From CAVSSX01 sp963730735 (GTDB lineage Bacteria > Actinomycetota > Acidimicrobiia > Acidimicrobiales > RAAP-2): a DNA stretch of 54,795 nt. Below are positions 1 to 7,819 of this stretch, one piece after another; the first letter of the stretch is position 1; each line of letters begins with the position of its first letter. The position numbers were made by a program, and so were the translations under genes. The DNA lies in the NCBI GenBank assembly GCA_963730735.1, contig CAVSSX010000006.1, forward strand, positions 1 through 54,795, given 5' to 3'. The notes under the pieces are model-generated. The model saw only the letters and a program-made list of their open reading frames with translations, was not told the origin of the DNA and did no database searches.

Positions 1-96
1 CCCCGGGCGATTCGGGCCGACGGATCAACACCCGAGCAGACACATTCGGGCGTGTGGAAAAAAGGTGCCTGAACAAGTGGGATGGGTCCAGAGGAC
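1..96. other. Gene-free left edge
   Basis: This is the stretch downstream of the sulfatase stop codon (sulfatase is on the minus strand). It contains an imperfect inverted repeat (ACACCCGA near 29-36 against TCGGGCGTGT near 47-56) beside a run of six A. The order of hairpin and A/T run does not suit a classical terminator for the minus-strand sulfatase, so no function is assigned. Confidence 0.3.
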
Positions 97-1743
97 CTAT
101 GGCGTGGCGTTGCGAAGTGTGGGGATGAGGCGCTTGGCGTCCCGCTCAGAATCGAGGACCGACTTCATGGTCGAGACAGTCTCAGGCTCGTGGTCAGCCC
201 TGTTGTCTCGCTCCTGAGGGTCGACGGTGAGGTTGTGCAGTTCCCACTCGGGTTCTGCGGCGGCGGGCAGGAACGGGTTGCGTGCAACGCCTTTGTTGGC
301 GTACCAGTCGTCCAGACGTTCGTAGTAGTGGTTCAGCTTCCACAGTTCAGGCGCTCCTCCGTCTCCGGTGGGAAGTGACGTGATCACCGACTCGATGTTG
401 ATCGGTGGTGTGACCGGCTCGAACGGCTTCCCGTTCAGGATGTTCACCTGAGTGACTCCTCGGGTGACATCATCCTCGGTCATGAAGTAAATCGGCGACT
501 CGACGGAGGGTGCGGACGTCGTGCCCAACACGACCCCGCTCAGATCACGGCCAGGCAGTGGATGTGCCTCATCGTGGTGTGCCGCCACCCCGGCGGCTGC
601 CTCCTCGATGTCAACACCGGCCAGCCCGAGGAGGGTGGGGATCAGATCGACGTGGCTGGTGGGAATGTTCACGCCCCCATGGCCGGGAGCGATCCCCGGT
701 CCAGCTATCAGGAGAGGCACCCGAGTGGCCTCGTCGAAAGCGTTGCACCACTTCTGGATCAGACCGCCGTGCGCTCCAAGCAGGTCACCGTGGTCCGACG
801 TGAAGACGACGATGGTGTCGTCGGCCATGCCCGAATCCTCCAGTGCGCCGAGAATCTTCCCGATTGCCTGATCGACCAGCTTCATCAGGTAGTAGTAGAG
901 CCGCCGGTAGCCGAGGTCGGTAGCCGTCTCGAAGATCATCTGCGGCCAGAGTGCTTTGAACGCCTCCTGGCAGGCTGGACGACCACTGAACGTGTCGGAC
1001 TGGGACGGCGGCTCAGGAACCTCCGGCACCGTGTCATCCGGTGGCCCAAACTTCAGTAGCTGCTCCCAACCGAATCCCGAGAAGGCAATGTCATGGGGGT
1101 TCACGAACGAAGCCACCGTCAACCAGGGCCCAGCGTCTCGGGCTGTTGCAAGCTCGCCGAACAGCTCCACAACCTGTTCGGCGAAAACACCATCGCGGAT
1201 TGTTCCACAGTCGGACCTGGCCGCACCGTGCGGTTCCCGGCCAATCCACCCGGAGAAGCCAAATGGATCGAGGCGGTCAGCCTTGCGGTAGGCAGCCACG
1301 GCGTCGTCGATTGGCTTGCCGTCATCGTCTGACGCCTTCAGGCCCTCGTGAGTTCCGGGAATCATCAAGTCGGCGAACGAGACATGCCACTTCCCTCGAT
1401 AGTGAGTTTGGTAGCCCCCGGCACGGAACCAGTCGCCGAGGGTGGGCACAGAGTTGGGGTCCAGCCAGTTCATTCCCGGATCGGAGCTCTGCTTGGCCGT
1501 GCCGTCCGTGGAGTTCACCCCGTGCAGTGAGGGGTACTGCCCTGTGAAGAGGGTCGCCCGACTGGGCGTGCAGGCCGTTGACCCGGCGTAGTGGCGATGG
1601 AACTCCATCCCACGGGATCTGATCGACTCGCGAGCCGTCAGTTGGCTGGTGCGGAAGGTTCGGACGCTGTCAACCTCGTAAGGAGGTGGGTACCGTTCTT
1701 CATCCGTCATGATCAAGAGGATGTTTGGTTTCGTCACGCCCAA
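97..1743 (-). CDS. Sulfatase (arylsulfatase A-like, type I formylglycine sulfatase)
   Basis: This is a hydrolase of sulfate esters in the alkaline phosphatase superfamily. The N-terminus PNILLIMTDEER carries the first metal-binding aspartate. The formylglycine motif CTPSR lies at residues 58-62, followed by the usual xxxLFTG, so Cys58 should be converted by a formylglycine-generating enzyme, which is not in this window. A second metal motif, TSDHGD, lies near residue 320. The length of about 548 aa is normal for the family. No signal peptide is evident, so it is probably cytoplasmic. The ORF opens with TTG at 1743; GTG at 1737 is equally possible and no strong Shine-Dalgarno decides between them. 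It stands alone in a low-GC patch with third-position usage unlike the 72%-type genes to the right, which suggests acquisition. The substrate cannot be told from sequence. Confidence 0.9.
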   Translation of the reverse strand: MGVTKPNILLIMTDEERYPPPYEVDSVRTFRTSQLTARESIRSRGMEFHRHYAGSTACTPSRATLFTGQYPSLHGVNSTDGTAKQSSDPGMNWLDPNSVPTLGDWFRAGGYQTHYRGKWHVSFADLMIPGTHEGLKASDDDGKPIDDAVAAYRKADRLDPFGFSGWIGREPHGAARSDCGTIRDGVFAEQVVELFGELATARDAGPWLTVASFVNPHDIAFSGFGWEQLLKFGPPDDTVPEVPEPPSQSDTFSGRPACQEAFKALWPQMIFETATDLGYRRLYYYLMKLVDQAIGKILGALEDSGMADDTIVVFTSDHGDLLGAHGGLIQKWCNAFDEATRVPLLIAGPGIAPGHGGVNIPTSHVDLIPTLLGLAGVDIEEAAAGVAAHHDEAHPLPGRDLSGVVLGTTSAPSVESPIYFMTEDDVTRGVTQVNILNGKPFEPVTPPINIESVITSLPTGDGGAPELWKLNHYYERLDDWYANKGVARNPFLPAAAEPEWELHNLTVDPQERDNRADHEPETVSTMKSVLDSERDAKRLIPTLRNATP

Positions 1744-2187
1744 ATGAAATCACGAGTTTGCACCACGTGCATCTCTTGGTCAGGAAGAGCACGCTTGCAG
1801 TGATCACCGTTGCGGGAACCTCCGTTGGTCCACGCTCCCGTGCCCCAGGTCGCCGGGAGTGACCGCTGGCTCAGGGGTGGGAGCGCAATTCCCGTTCGGT
1901 CTGGGCGTAGATGCGTTCCTGGCCTTCGGTGTCCTGGGACTTCTTCGAGGACTTCTTCAACTTCGCGGAGCTGTAGTAGCCGCCAGTTCGCGATCGCAAG
2001 CTCCGGATCGGCCATCAGCCGCACACAGCCTCGTGATCCCTTCTCTGGAGGGCTCCTTAGAGGCTAGCGGTGTTTGGCGGAAGCACCGGAGGTGCCCAGG
2101 AAAACCGACCATTCCGACCGCAACCGGACGGAAGGATTCGAGACCCGGTCGAGGTTGGAGCCCCGCTCTTCGGGGTAGCACCACAAC
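1744..2187. other. Low-GC stretch without a convincing gene; possible decayed coding remnant
   Basis: No intact gene is supported here. On the minus strand one frame (about 1925-2010) reads MADPELAIANWRLLQLREVEEVLEEV, an amphipathic, gene-like stretch. The neighbouring frame then continues as TEGQERIYAQTERELRSHP and a stop near 1880. The two could be halves of one small gene split by an indel, but I recognise no family. GC is about 50% in the 1741-1800 line, far below the rest of the window. Confidence 0.3.
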
Positions 2188-2340
2188 ATGACCATCCCGG
2201 CCCCGAGTGATCCCCCGCCCATCGATCCGGGGGGCGAACCTCTGGAACCCGACGTCCCGGGGCGACCGCCGGACCCAGTGGACGTCGACGACGACGAGGC
2301 CCTCGAAGATGAAGTCGCCGAGAAGAAGGGCGCCGACTGA
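2188..2340 (+). CDS. Small acidic proline-rich hypothetical protein (50 aa)
   Basis: This 50-codon ORF starts with ATG and encodes a very acidic, proline-rich, probably disordered peptide (MTIPAPSDPPPIDPGGEPLE then a D/E-rich half ending KKGAD). It is too short for routine gene calling. Support comes from its N-terminus, MTIP...PPID, which resembles that of the 41-aa ORF at 2798-2923, suggesting paralogous micro-proteins. The upstream ribosome site is weak. It has no recognisable domain and the function is unknown. A chance ORF is possible, but the skewed composition repeated in two neighbours argues against it. Confidence 0.4.
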   Translation: MTIPAPSDPPPIDPGGEPLEPDVPGRPPDPVDVDDDEALEDEVAEKKGAD

Positions 2341-2489
2341 GGCATCGTCACCTCGTTCAGCCGGTTCTCAGCGGCGTCGTGTGGGTCGTCGTCGGGATGC
2401 TGACGGCATTGGCGGCGGTGACCCGACGCCTGAGATCCTAAGGGTCGTACGGCCAGAGGCACGGACGGCACCCGGCCGTGAGCACTAGG

Positions 2490-2666
2490 TCAGCCTGCGA
2501 TGGGGGCTGCGCCGGGACTCTCGTCATCCCATTCTCGGTCGTCCGATTCGGTAGGGCTGCTGCGATGCAGGCCTTCGTGACCGCTAGGCAGGTGGCAAGC
2601 GACTCCCTCGTCTCTGCCACCGAACCGGCTGGAGCAGGGCTCCCGATCCTCAATGCCATTCGCCAT
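2490..2666 (-). CDS. Small Cys/His hypothetical protein with CHLPxGHxGxH motif (58 aa)
   Basis: This is a 58-codon minus-strand ORF with ATG at 2666 preceded by a good purine-rich ribosome site (AGGAAGGTGG). The middle of the protein reads C-(x10)-CHLPSGHEGLH, and a tryptophan-acidic tail (REWDDE) follows. The C-x-L-P-x-G-H-x-G-x-H pattern is a recurrent short Cys/His motif in small actinobacterial proteins and may bind metal; that reading comes from memory of the pattern, not from a search. The ribosome site and motif make this one of the better-supported micro-genes of the patch. Function unknown. Confidence 0.55.
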   Translation of the reverse strand: MANGIEDREPCSSRFGGRDEGVACHLPSGHEGLHRSSPTESDDREWDDESPGAAPIAG

Positions 2667-2797
2667 TTGGAACCACCTTCCTGGACGCGACCACCAGGAT
2701 CATGCCCATTGCGAGAGGCCCGCACACCGATAACGGTGAGTCCAGCTCGTGCATGGCGCCTTTGGTTGGACCCCATTTGGCCGGGTATGGCTCTCCC

Positions 2798-2923
2798 ATG
2801 ACCATTCCGCCCATTCCTCCCATAGATGAACCGGTCGACCCCGACGAGGAGCCGGAGCAGCCGGACCTTGCCGGTGACCCGTTCGATCCGGTTGAGGACG
2901 CCGTCGGCAACGACACGGCCTGA
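2798..2923 (+). CDS. Small acidic proline-rich hypothetical protein (41 aa)
   Basis: This 41-codon ORF encodes MTIPPIPPIDEPVDPDEEPE followed by an acidic D/P/G-rich tail. It is intrinsically disordered in character. Its opening and composition resemble the ORF at 2188-2340. It lies 29 nt upstream of a third tiny acidic ORF (2953-3105), in the same direction as the broken HAD gene, so the three may be co-transcribed. No domain, signal peptide or membrane segment is seen. Function unknown. Confidence 0.45.
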   Translation: MTIPPIPPIDEPVDPDEEPEQPDLAGDPFDPVEDAVGNDTA

Positions 2924-2952
2924 AATTCGCCCGACCGACGAAAGGAACCGCC

Positions 2953-3105
2953 ATGAGCAGTACCTCAGAGAGTTCTGAAGGCACCCAGTGGCCCGAGGAA
3001 AGCCCTGGGCCTTCCGACGTTCCGACCGATGACTCCGAGCCCAAGGAGGAGCAGACCGGAAAGGGTCAGGCGGAGGAGAACCGAGAGAAGGACCCGCCGG
3101 CGTGA
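2953..3105 (+). CDS. Small hydrophilic acidic hypothetical protein (50 aa)
   Basis: This 50-codon ORF has a clear ribosome site (AAAGGA about 7 nt before ATG). The product is Ser/Glu/Pro/Lys-rich and lacks hydrophobic residues (MSSTSESSEGTQWPEESPGP...KDPPA), so it should be disordered. Its TGA overlaps the GTG start of the HAD phosphatase gene as GTGA, the same coupling used by many real gene pairs in this window. That supports it being translated. Function unknown. Confidence 0.5.
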   Translation: MSSTSESSEGTQWPEESPGPSDVPTDDSEPKEEQTGKGQAEENREKDPPA

Positions 3106-3744
3106 ACGCCGGGGTTCTTTTCGATCTCGATGGCACCCTCGTCGATACCAACTACCTCCATACGCTCGCTTGGTCTCGGGCGCTTCGAGATGCGGGCGAG
3201 TGGGCGCCAATGAACGAGATCCACCGCCTCGTCGGGATGGCGTGGTGAGGACCTGTTAACAGCTTCTGGGCCACGACAGCCCGGAGGCCCGTACGGCTCG
3301 AGCCGACCAGTACGCACCACTTATCGAGGAAGCCGTTGCCTTCCCGGGCGCCGCGGATCTCCTCCGAGAGCTGATCGGTCGGGACTCACCGTGGCCCTGG
3401 CGACCTCGGCGCCCAAAGACGAGCTGGAGAAGGTGCTGGCCAAACTGAACGCCGACGATGCCCTCCGCCTCACCACTTCTGCCGACGACGTCGAGAAGGC
3501 CAAGCCAGCGCCTGACATCTTCATTACAGCGATGGATGAGGCCGACATCGACCCACATCGTGCCCTGGCAGTGGGCGACAGCATCTGGGACGTCCAGGCG
3601 GCCCGTTCGGCTGGCATCGGTTGCGTTGCCATCGAGTCGGGAGGCTTCAGTCGACACGAGCTGAGCGAGGAGGGCGCGCTCGCCGTCTATCGGGATGTCG
3701 ACGAGCTAGGCAGCAATGGCGGACCAGTCCGCTCGGTCGACTGA
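3102..3744 (+). pseudogene. HAD-superfamily phosphatase (phosphoglycolate phosphatase-like), broken by three frameshifts
   Basis: The first frame starts at GTG 3102 with the HAD motif I nucleophile sequence VLFDLDGTLVDT and stops at 3248. Family sequence then continues in a second frame (GEDLLT, about 3244-3261), a third (LLGHDSPEARTARADQYAPL, about 3263-3378) and a fourth (from about 3385: motif II VALATSAPK, a motif III lysine region, and motif IV ALAVGDSIWDVQAA). The breaks lie near 3240-3246, 3259-3263 and 3375-3380. Undoing them (one base out, one out, one in) would give about 213 aa, the normal size. All catalytic motifs survive, so either recent decay or assembly error is possible; three breaks in 640 nt is the densest cluster in the window. 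Confidence 0.75.
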
Positions 3745-3774
3745 CGGCGGCCATGCCGACGAGGTAGTCAGAGT

Positions 3775-4332
3775 ATGGACCGTGACGGGTTTCCCGACAG
3801 GAGTAGGCAACCGGCAACTGACGACTCCGGCCGCAGTGAGACCGAGGCCGAACGGGACGACCGCAACCTGATTGAACTCCTCCAGGAGTTGCGAATCGCC
3901 GGCCTCGGCGTCCAGGTGCTCTTCGGTTTCCTCCTATCGCTGCCGTTCACGAATCGGTTCCGAACACTGGACACTTCCCAACGTCACCTCTACGTCGCAA
4001 CCCTTCTGTTAGCTGCGCTGGCCACTGCGCTGCTGACCGCCCCAGTGGCCTTCCACCGATGGGTCTTTCGACGCCACGAAAAGAGCCGGCTGCTGAAGTT
4101 CTCTAACTGCGTGGCGCTGCTCGGTCTCGGTTCGGTCGCTTTAGCGATAGCAGGAGCCGTCCTTCTGGTGCTGACCGTCGTCCTCTCGGGGATCGCCGTG
4201 CCACTCATAGCTGCGCTAACGGTCGGGGTGTTCGCAGCCTTGTGGTTCATCGTGCCGCTGGTGGATCGCATCCGAGACCGTGGCCGCCCCGCCTCCTCAG
4301 AACCGGAGAGAGTTATCCAGCCTCGGTCTTAG
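3775..4332 (+). CDS. DUF6328 family membrane protein
   Basis: This is a 185-aa integral membrane protein. A hydrophilic acidic N-terminus (residues 1-35) leads into LLQELRIAGLGVQVLFGFLL, the family's opening signature. Four hydrophobic segments follow near residues 45-62, 76-95, 112-135 and 138-160, with QRHLYVATLLL and the HRWVFRRHEK linker as in the family. It starts with ATG at 3775, only 4 nt after a TAGTCA box, so a leaderless transcript is possible. It is the last gene before tRNA-Val and still has the lower GC of the left patch. The role of the family is unknown. Confidence 0.8.
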   Translation: MDRDGFPDRSRQPATDDSGRSETEAERDDRNLIELLQELRIAGLGVQVLFGFLLSLPFTNRFRTLDTSQRHLYVATLLLAALATALLTAPVAFHRWVFRRHEKSRLLKFSNCVALLGLGSVALAIAGAVLLVLTVVLSGIAVPLIAALTVGVFAALWFIVPLVDRIRDRGRPASSEPERVIQPRS

Positions 4333-4528
4333 GTGTCGATCTTGTTGGGTGTCACAGTTTGGTTTCCGGGGCCGCTCGCCCTCTGCCTCCCTGTTCGGGT
4401 GGGGCCCCGCCGGCCGGGGCGCCGCCGGCGCCGTTTTGCTCCGCTCCTGTTCCCGCCCTGCGGTTCTGGCTGCGCGGCGGTTTTGGGGTCGCCGGGGTGC
4501 GCTTCTCCCTCTCTCCCGATATCTGGTC
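4333..4528. other. Intergenic segment between DUF6328 gene and tRNA-Val
   Basis: No gene is seen. GC rises sharply across this segment, which is the right boundary of the low-GC patch. A possible terminator hairpin lies at 4408-4437. Confidence 0.4.
4408..4437 (+). terminator. Possible intrinsic terminator after DUF6328 gene
   Basis: A 7-bp perfect stem (CGCCGGC / GCCGGCG) with a 9-nt GC-rich loop is followed by CCGTTTT. The T-run is short, so strength is doubtful, but the position after a plus-strand gene and before a minus-strand tRNA suits a terminator. Confidence 0.35.
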
Positions 4529-4604
4529 TGGTGGGCGCTGCCGGGCTCGAACCGACGACCTGCTGCTTGTAAGGCAGCTGCTCTACCAACTGAGCTAAAC
4601 GCCC
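4529..4604 (-). tRNA. tRNA-Val (anticodon TAC), CCA encoded
   Basis: This is a complete 76-nt cloverleaf. The acceptor stem GGGCGTT pairs with AGCGCCC (one G-T wobble). The D-arm is GCTC...GAGC and the anticodon stem GCTGC/GCAGC closes loop CTTACAA, giving anticodon TAC (codon GUA, valine). The T-loop is TTCGAGC, the discriminator is A, and CCA is encoded at 4531-4529. Its 3' end points toward the low-GC patch at lower coordinates, the orientation expected if an element had integrated at this tRNA. Confidence 0.93.
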
Positions 4605-4683
4605 TTCGTGTCGCCCGAAAGCGTAGGCGACCAGTCCGCCCTCGCCGCGAGCCGGGAACCTCGCCGGCTAGCACCCCGTCGCC

Positions 4684-6063
4684 CTACGAAGGACTACCGG
4701 CCTCCATCGCCGCCAGCAGTGTCTCGTGGTCGGCCTCGTTGACCGTGGCGTAGGACCGGGAGAACTGGGCGATGGCCTCGTCGAACTTGGCGCTCTTGCC
4801 GAGGTAGGCCGAGATCATGACGGCGTCGCCGGTGCGGGCGTGCGAGCGGGCGAGGACCCAGGCGCAGAGCTCGCCGTAGCGGGTGAGGGTGCCGACGTCC
4901 ATCTCCATCGGATTGCCCTGGCCCTTGGAGTCCCAGAGCTGGCGGACGTAGTAGTGGTGGCCCGACGTGGGTCCCTCGGCCCAGCCCAGGAACACGTCGC
5001 TCGCCGCCTGCACGAGGCGCTGCCCGACGACCACCCGCTTGGCGTGGTTCCCGAGCGTCGAGGAGCCGACGTAGGGCTCGAGCACCGACGGCTGGGCTTC
5101 CTTGGCCTGCAGGACGATGAAGTCGGTCCCCGGATCCCCCGGCCCGACCATGAGGGCGATCCAGCAACGGGTGCCCACGCTCCCCACGCCCGACGACCTT
5201 GCGGGCGACGTCGAGCAGGGTGAACCGGTCGAACATGTGGCGGCGGTCGTCGGTGAGCGTGCTGCGGTAGTCCTCGATGAGGGCCAGCGCCTCGTCCATG
5301 CCGTGACCGGTCTGGTCGAGGTGCACGAGCAGCGGCGGGTCGTCGAGGAAGCAGGCGCCGGCCGTCGACCACGTGGGTCAGCTTGGCCACGGCTCGGAGG
5401 TGGTCCTTGCGGCGGGCCCGCTTGATCTCCCGCACGACGCCCGACCGCCGCCGGATCGGGAAGTGCTCGACGACGTGGCGGATCTCGGTCCGCTCGTAGA
5501 AGAGGTCGAGGGTGTCCCAGGTCGGCGTACTCGGCGAGACGCATCCGGTAGCTGCGGGCCGCCGCCATGACCAGGGCGTCGGCACCGGCCGACGGCAGGC
5601 CCTGCTGGTCGGCCACCACCCGGAGGCTGGCGCACAGGCGCTTCACGTCCCATTCCCACGGGCCGGGGATGGTCTCGTCGAAGTCGTTGATGTCGAAGAC
5701 CAGGTTGCGCTCGGGGCTGGCGAAGAAGCCGAAGTTGTTGACGTGGGCGTCGCCGCAGGCCTGGACGTAGACGCCGGTGGTCGCCGTGGTGGCCAGGTCC
5801 ATGGCCATGACGGCGGCGGCGCCCCGGAAGAACGAGAACGGCGACTCGGCCATCCGCTCGTAGCGGAGTCGTCCGAGCTCGGGCAGGCGGGTGGCCGCCT
5901 GCTGCTCGAGCACCTCGAGCGGGTCCTGGCGGGCCGGCGACGGGCTCCACTCGGCGTGGGCCGAACGCGGCACGGCGGAGCGCAGGGCCCGTCCCCGGGC
6001 GATCCGCTCCTCCACCGAGTGCTCGAGCGTGTCGGACGACACCGGACGGAGGAGGTCGCTCAC
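4684..6063 (-). pseudogene. DUF2252 family protein, interrupted by three frameshifts
   Basis: The conserved core of DUF2252, a kinase-fold-like family of unknown function, is plain: SPFSFFRGAAAVMAMDLA, then QACGDAHVNNFGFFASPERN and FDINDFDETIPGPWEWDVKR. The C-terminal half is also recognisable (VGSVGTRCWIALM..., WDSKGQGNPMEMDV). Reading runs in one frame from GTG 6063 to about 5518, in a second to about 5360, in a third to about 5190, then returns to the first. Two breaks are an extra base in a C-run (5516-5518 and 5189-5191 on the plus strand); the middle one lies in 5341-5365. Removing one base at each gives 459 codons, the normal length. The start overlaps the upstream LLM gene stop as GTGA. 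Sequencing error looks likelier than decay. Confidence 0.8.
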
Positions 6064-6914
6064 GTCGAGGCGAGCAGGCGCTGGAAGGCTTCGATCTGCC
6101 CTAGGTACTGGTCCAGCGAGTCGTGCTGCACGGTCACGTTGACCACGGTTGCCCCGGCTCGCTGCAGCTGCTCGAGGGCCCGGTGGACGCCGTCGGGGTC
6201 GCCGATCGGGTCCATCGGCCGCTCGGCCGACAGCACCACGTCGAAGTCCGGGCGCAGGGGGTGCTCGGCCAGCATGCCGGCGACCTGCTCGAGCGAAAGG
6301 GCGAACGGCGACCAGCCGTCGCCCAGCTCGACCGCACGCCGCAGCGAGCGCTTGGTCCGCCCGCCGAGCCACAGCGGGATCCGGGCCTGCACGGCGTGCG
6401 GGGCCACGACGAAGCCCGAGTAGTTGACGAAGGTCCCCTCGAAGACGGGCTCGCGGACCGACAGCCCGGACCGCAGCGCCCGCATCGACTCGTCGGCCCG
6501 GGCGCCCCGGTCGGCGAACGGCGCCCCGAGCAGCTCGAACTCCTCCTCCAGGCTCCCGACGCCGAGGCCGAGGGTCAACCGGCCCCCCGACACCAGGTCG
6601 AGCGTGCCGTAGCGCTTGGCGATGTCCAGGGGGTGGTGGTAGCCGAGCACCAGGACGTTGGTGACGAACCGGATGTGCTCGGTGCGGGCCGCCAGGTACC
6701 CGAAGGTGGCCAGCGGGTCCCAGTAGGTGACGCCCCGAATGGCCTCGACCGACGCCGGGAGGGCGACGTGCTCGCTGCAGGTCAGGTGCTCGTAGCCGAG
6801 GGCGTCGGCCGCCTCGGCGATGGTCGACAGTTCGGCGATGCCCGCCGACTCCTCCCAGGCGGCGTGGCCCCCCGGCGTCTGGACCACGATGGGAGTGGCG
6901 ATCCCATAGCGCAT
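6060..6914 (-). CDS. LLM-class F420-dependent oxidoreductase
   Basis: This is a luciferase-like TIM-barrel flavin/F420 oxidoreductase of 284 aa. Diagnostic segments are ADALGYEHLTCSEHV near residues 35-50, RTEHIRFVTNVLVLGYHHPL, and DLVSGGRLTLGLGVGSLEEEF. It resembles the subfamily whose members act on unknown small substrates. The gene starts at ATG 6914, sharing its A with the upstream stop (TGATG), and its own stop overlaps the DUF2252 start, so three genes form one tight operon. It is paralogous to the upstream LLM protein and to the one at 53441-54319. Whether F420 or FMN is used cannot be read from sequence. Confidence 0.88.
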   Translation of the reverse strand: MRYGIATPIVVQTPGGHAAWEESAGIAELSTIAEAADALGYEHLTCSEHVALPASVEAIRGVTYWDPLATFGYLAARTEHIRFVTNVLVLGYHHPLDIAKRYGTLDLVSGGRLTLGLGVGSLEEEFELLGAPFADRGARADESMRALRSGLSVREPVFEGTFVNYSGFVVAPHAVQARIPLWLGGRTKRSLRRAVELGDGWSPFALSLEQVAGMLAEHPLRPDFDVVLSAERPMDPIGDPDGVHRALEQLQRAGATVVNVTVQHDSLDQYLGQIEAFQRLLAST

Positions 6915-7750
6915 CAGACGGCCGCCATGACCTTGGCCAGGTCGTCGAGGACCCCGAGCACCTGGTCGAGGTCCTCGGTGGGCAGCGTGAAGACCGCCCT
7001 CGACACCCCGAGCTCCCCCAGCGCCGACAGCTCACCGGCCGAGGGCGGCGCCTGGAACACCGAGACCGGCAGCGGGGGACGGCCCCGCTCGGCCACCCGG
7101 GCCCGCACGTCGGCCATCGCTCCCGGGAAATCGGCCGGGCGCCCGTAGATCGGGGTCCACTCGTCGGCGTAGTCGACCACCGCCTGGAGGGCCCGCCCAC
7201 CGGCCCCACCCAAGAGGACGGGCGGGCCGGGCGTCTGGATGGGCTTGGGCCACGACCAGATGGGGTCGAAGTCGACGTAGCGACCGTGGTACTCGGCCAC
7301 CTCGGCGGCCCAGATGTGCCGCATGGCCTCGACCCGTTCGGCCATCAGCACCCATCGGGTGGCCGGGTCGGTGCCGTGGTTGGCCATCTCCTCGCGGTTC
7401 CAACCGGCCCCGATGCCGAACAGGAACCGGCCGCCCGAGACGTGGTCGAGGGTGGCGACCTCCTTGGCCAGCACGATCGGATCCCGCTGGGCCACCAGGC
7501 AGACCCCCGTCCCGATCTTGAGCTCGGAGGTGGCGGCGGCCGCCGTGGCCAGGCCGACGAAGGGGTCCAGGCTGTGGATGTACCGCTGGGGCAGCTCGCC
7601 GCCGGCCGGGAACGGATCCCGGCGGGACACCGGGATGTGGCTGTGCTCGGGGGCGAACAGCGACTCGAAGCCCCGCTCCTCCACCGCCGGCGCCACGTCG
7701 GCCGGCAACGCCGAGTAGTCGGTGAACATCATGCTGACGCCGAAGCGCAT
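6914..7750 (-). CDS. LLM-class F420-dependent oxidoreductase
   Basis: This is a 278-aa luciferase-like monooxygenase-fold protein. Motifs include VEERGFESLFAPEHSHIP, SELKIGTGVCLVAQRDPI and LDHVSGGRFLFGIGAGWN, then VLLGGAGGRALQAVVDYAD. The reading frame extends upstream to 7777, but I place the start at ATG 7750 because AGAGAGGAACCCG just before it is a good ribosome site and the family opens with MRFGVSMMFTDY. It is the first gene of the LLM-LLM-DUF2252 operon and overlaps the next start by 1 nt. Substrate unknown. Confidence 0.88.
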   Translation of the reverse strand: MRFGVSMMFTDYSALPADVAPAVEERGFESLFAPEHSHIPVSRRDPFPAGGELPQRYIHSLDPFVGLATAAAATSELKIGTGVCLVAQRDPIVLAKEVATLDHVSGGRFLFGIGAGWNREEMANHGTDPATRWVLMAERVEAMRHIWAAEVAEYHGRYVDFDPIWSWPKPIQTPGPPVLLGGAGGRALQAVVDYADEWTPIYGRPADFPGAMADVRARVAERGRPPLPVSVFQAPPSAGELSALGELGVSRAVFTLPTEDLDQVLGVLDDLAKVMAAV

Positions 7751-7819
7751 CGGGTTCCTCTCTGGTGGGCCGCTCACGGCGGGAGCCGGCGGCGGGACGG
7801 TGACGGTCGGTGGCCGACC

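Noticed and set aside
4529..4604. Second att copy of the tRNA 3' end in the low-GC patch
   Set aside because: I looked for another copy of the tRNA 3' sequence between 1 and 4500 and saw none.
4684..7209. One long minus-strand open frame of 841 codons
   Set aside because: Only parts match DUF2252; the rest lies out of frame over the LLM genes. It is an artefact of GC-rich open frames and frameshifts.
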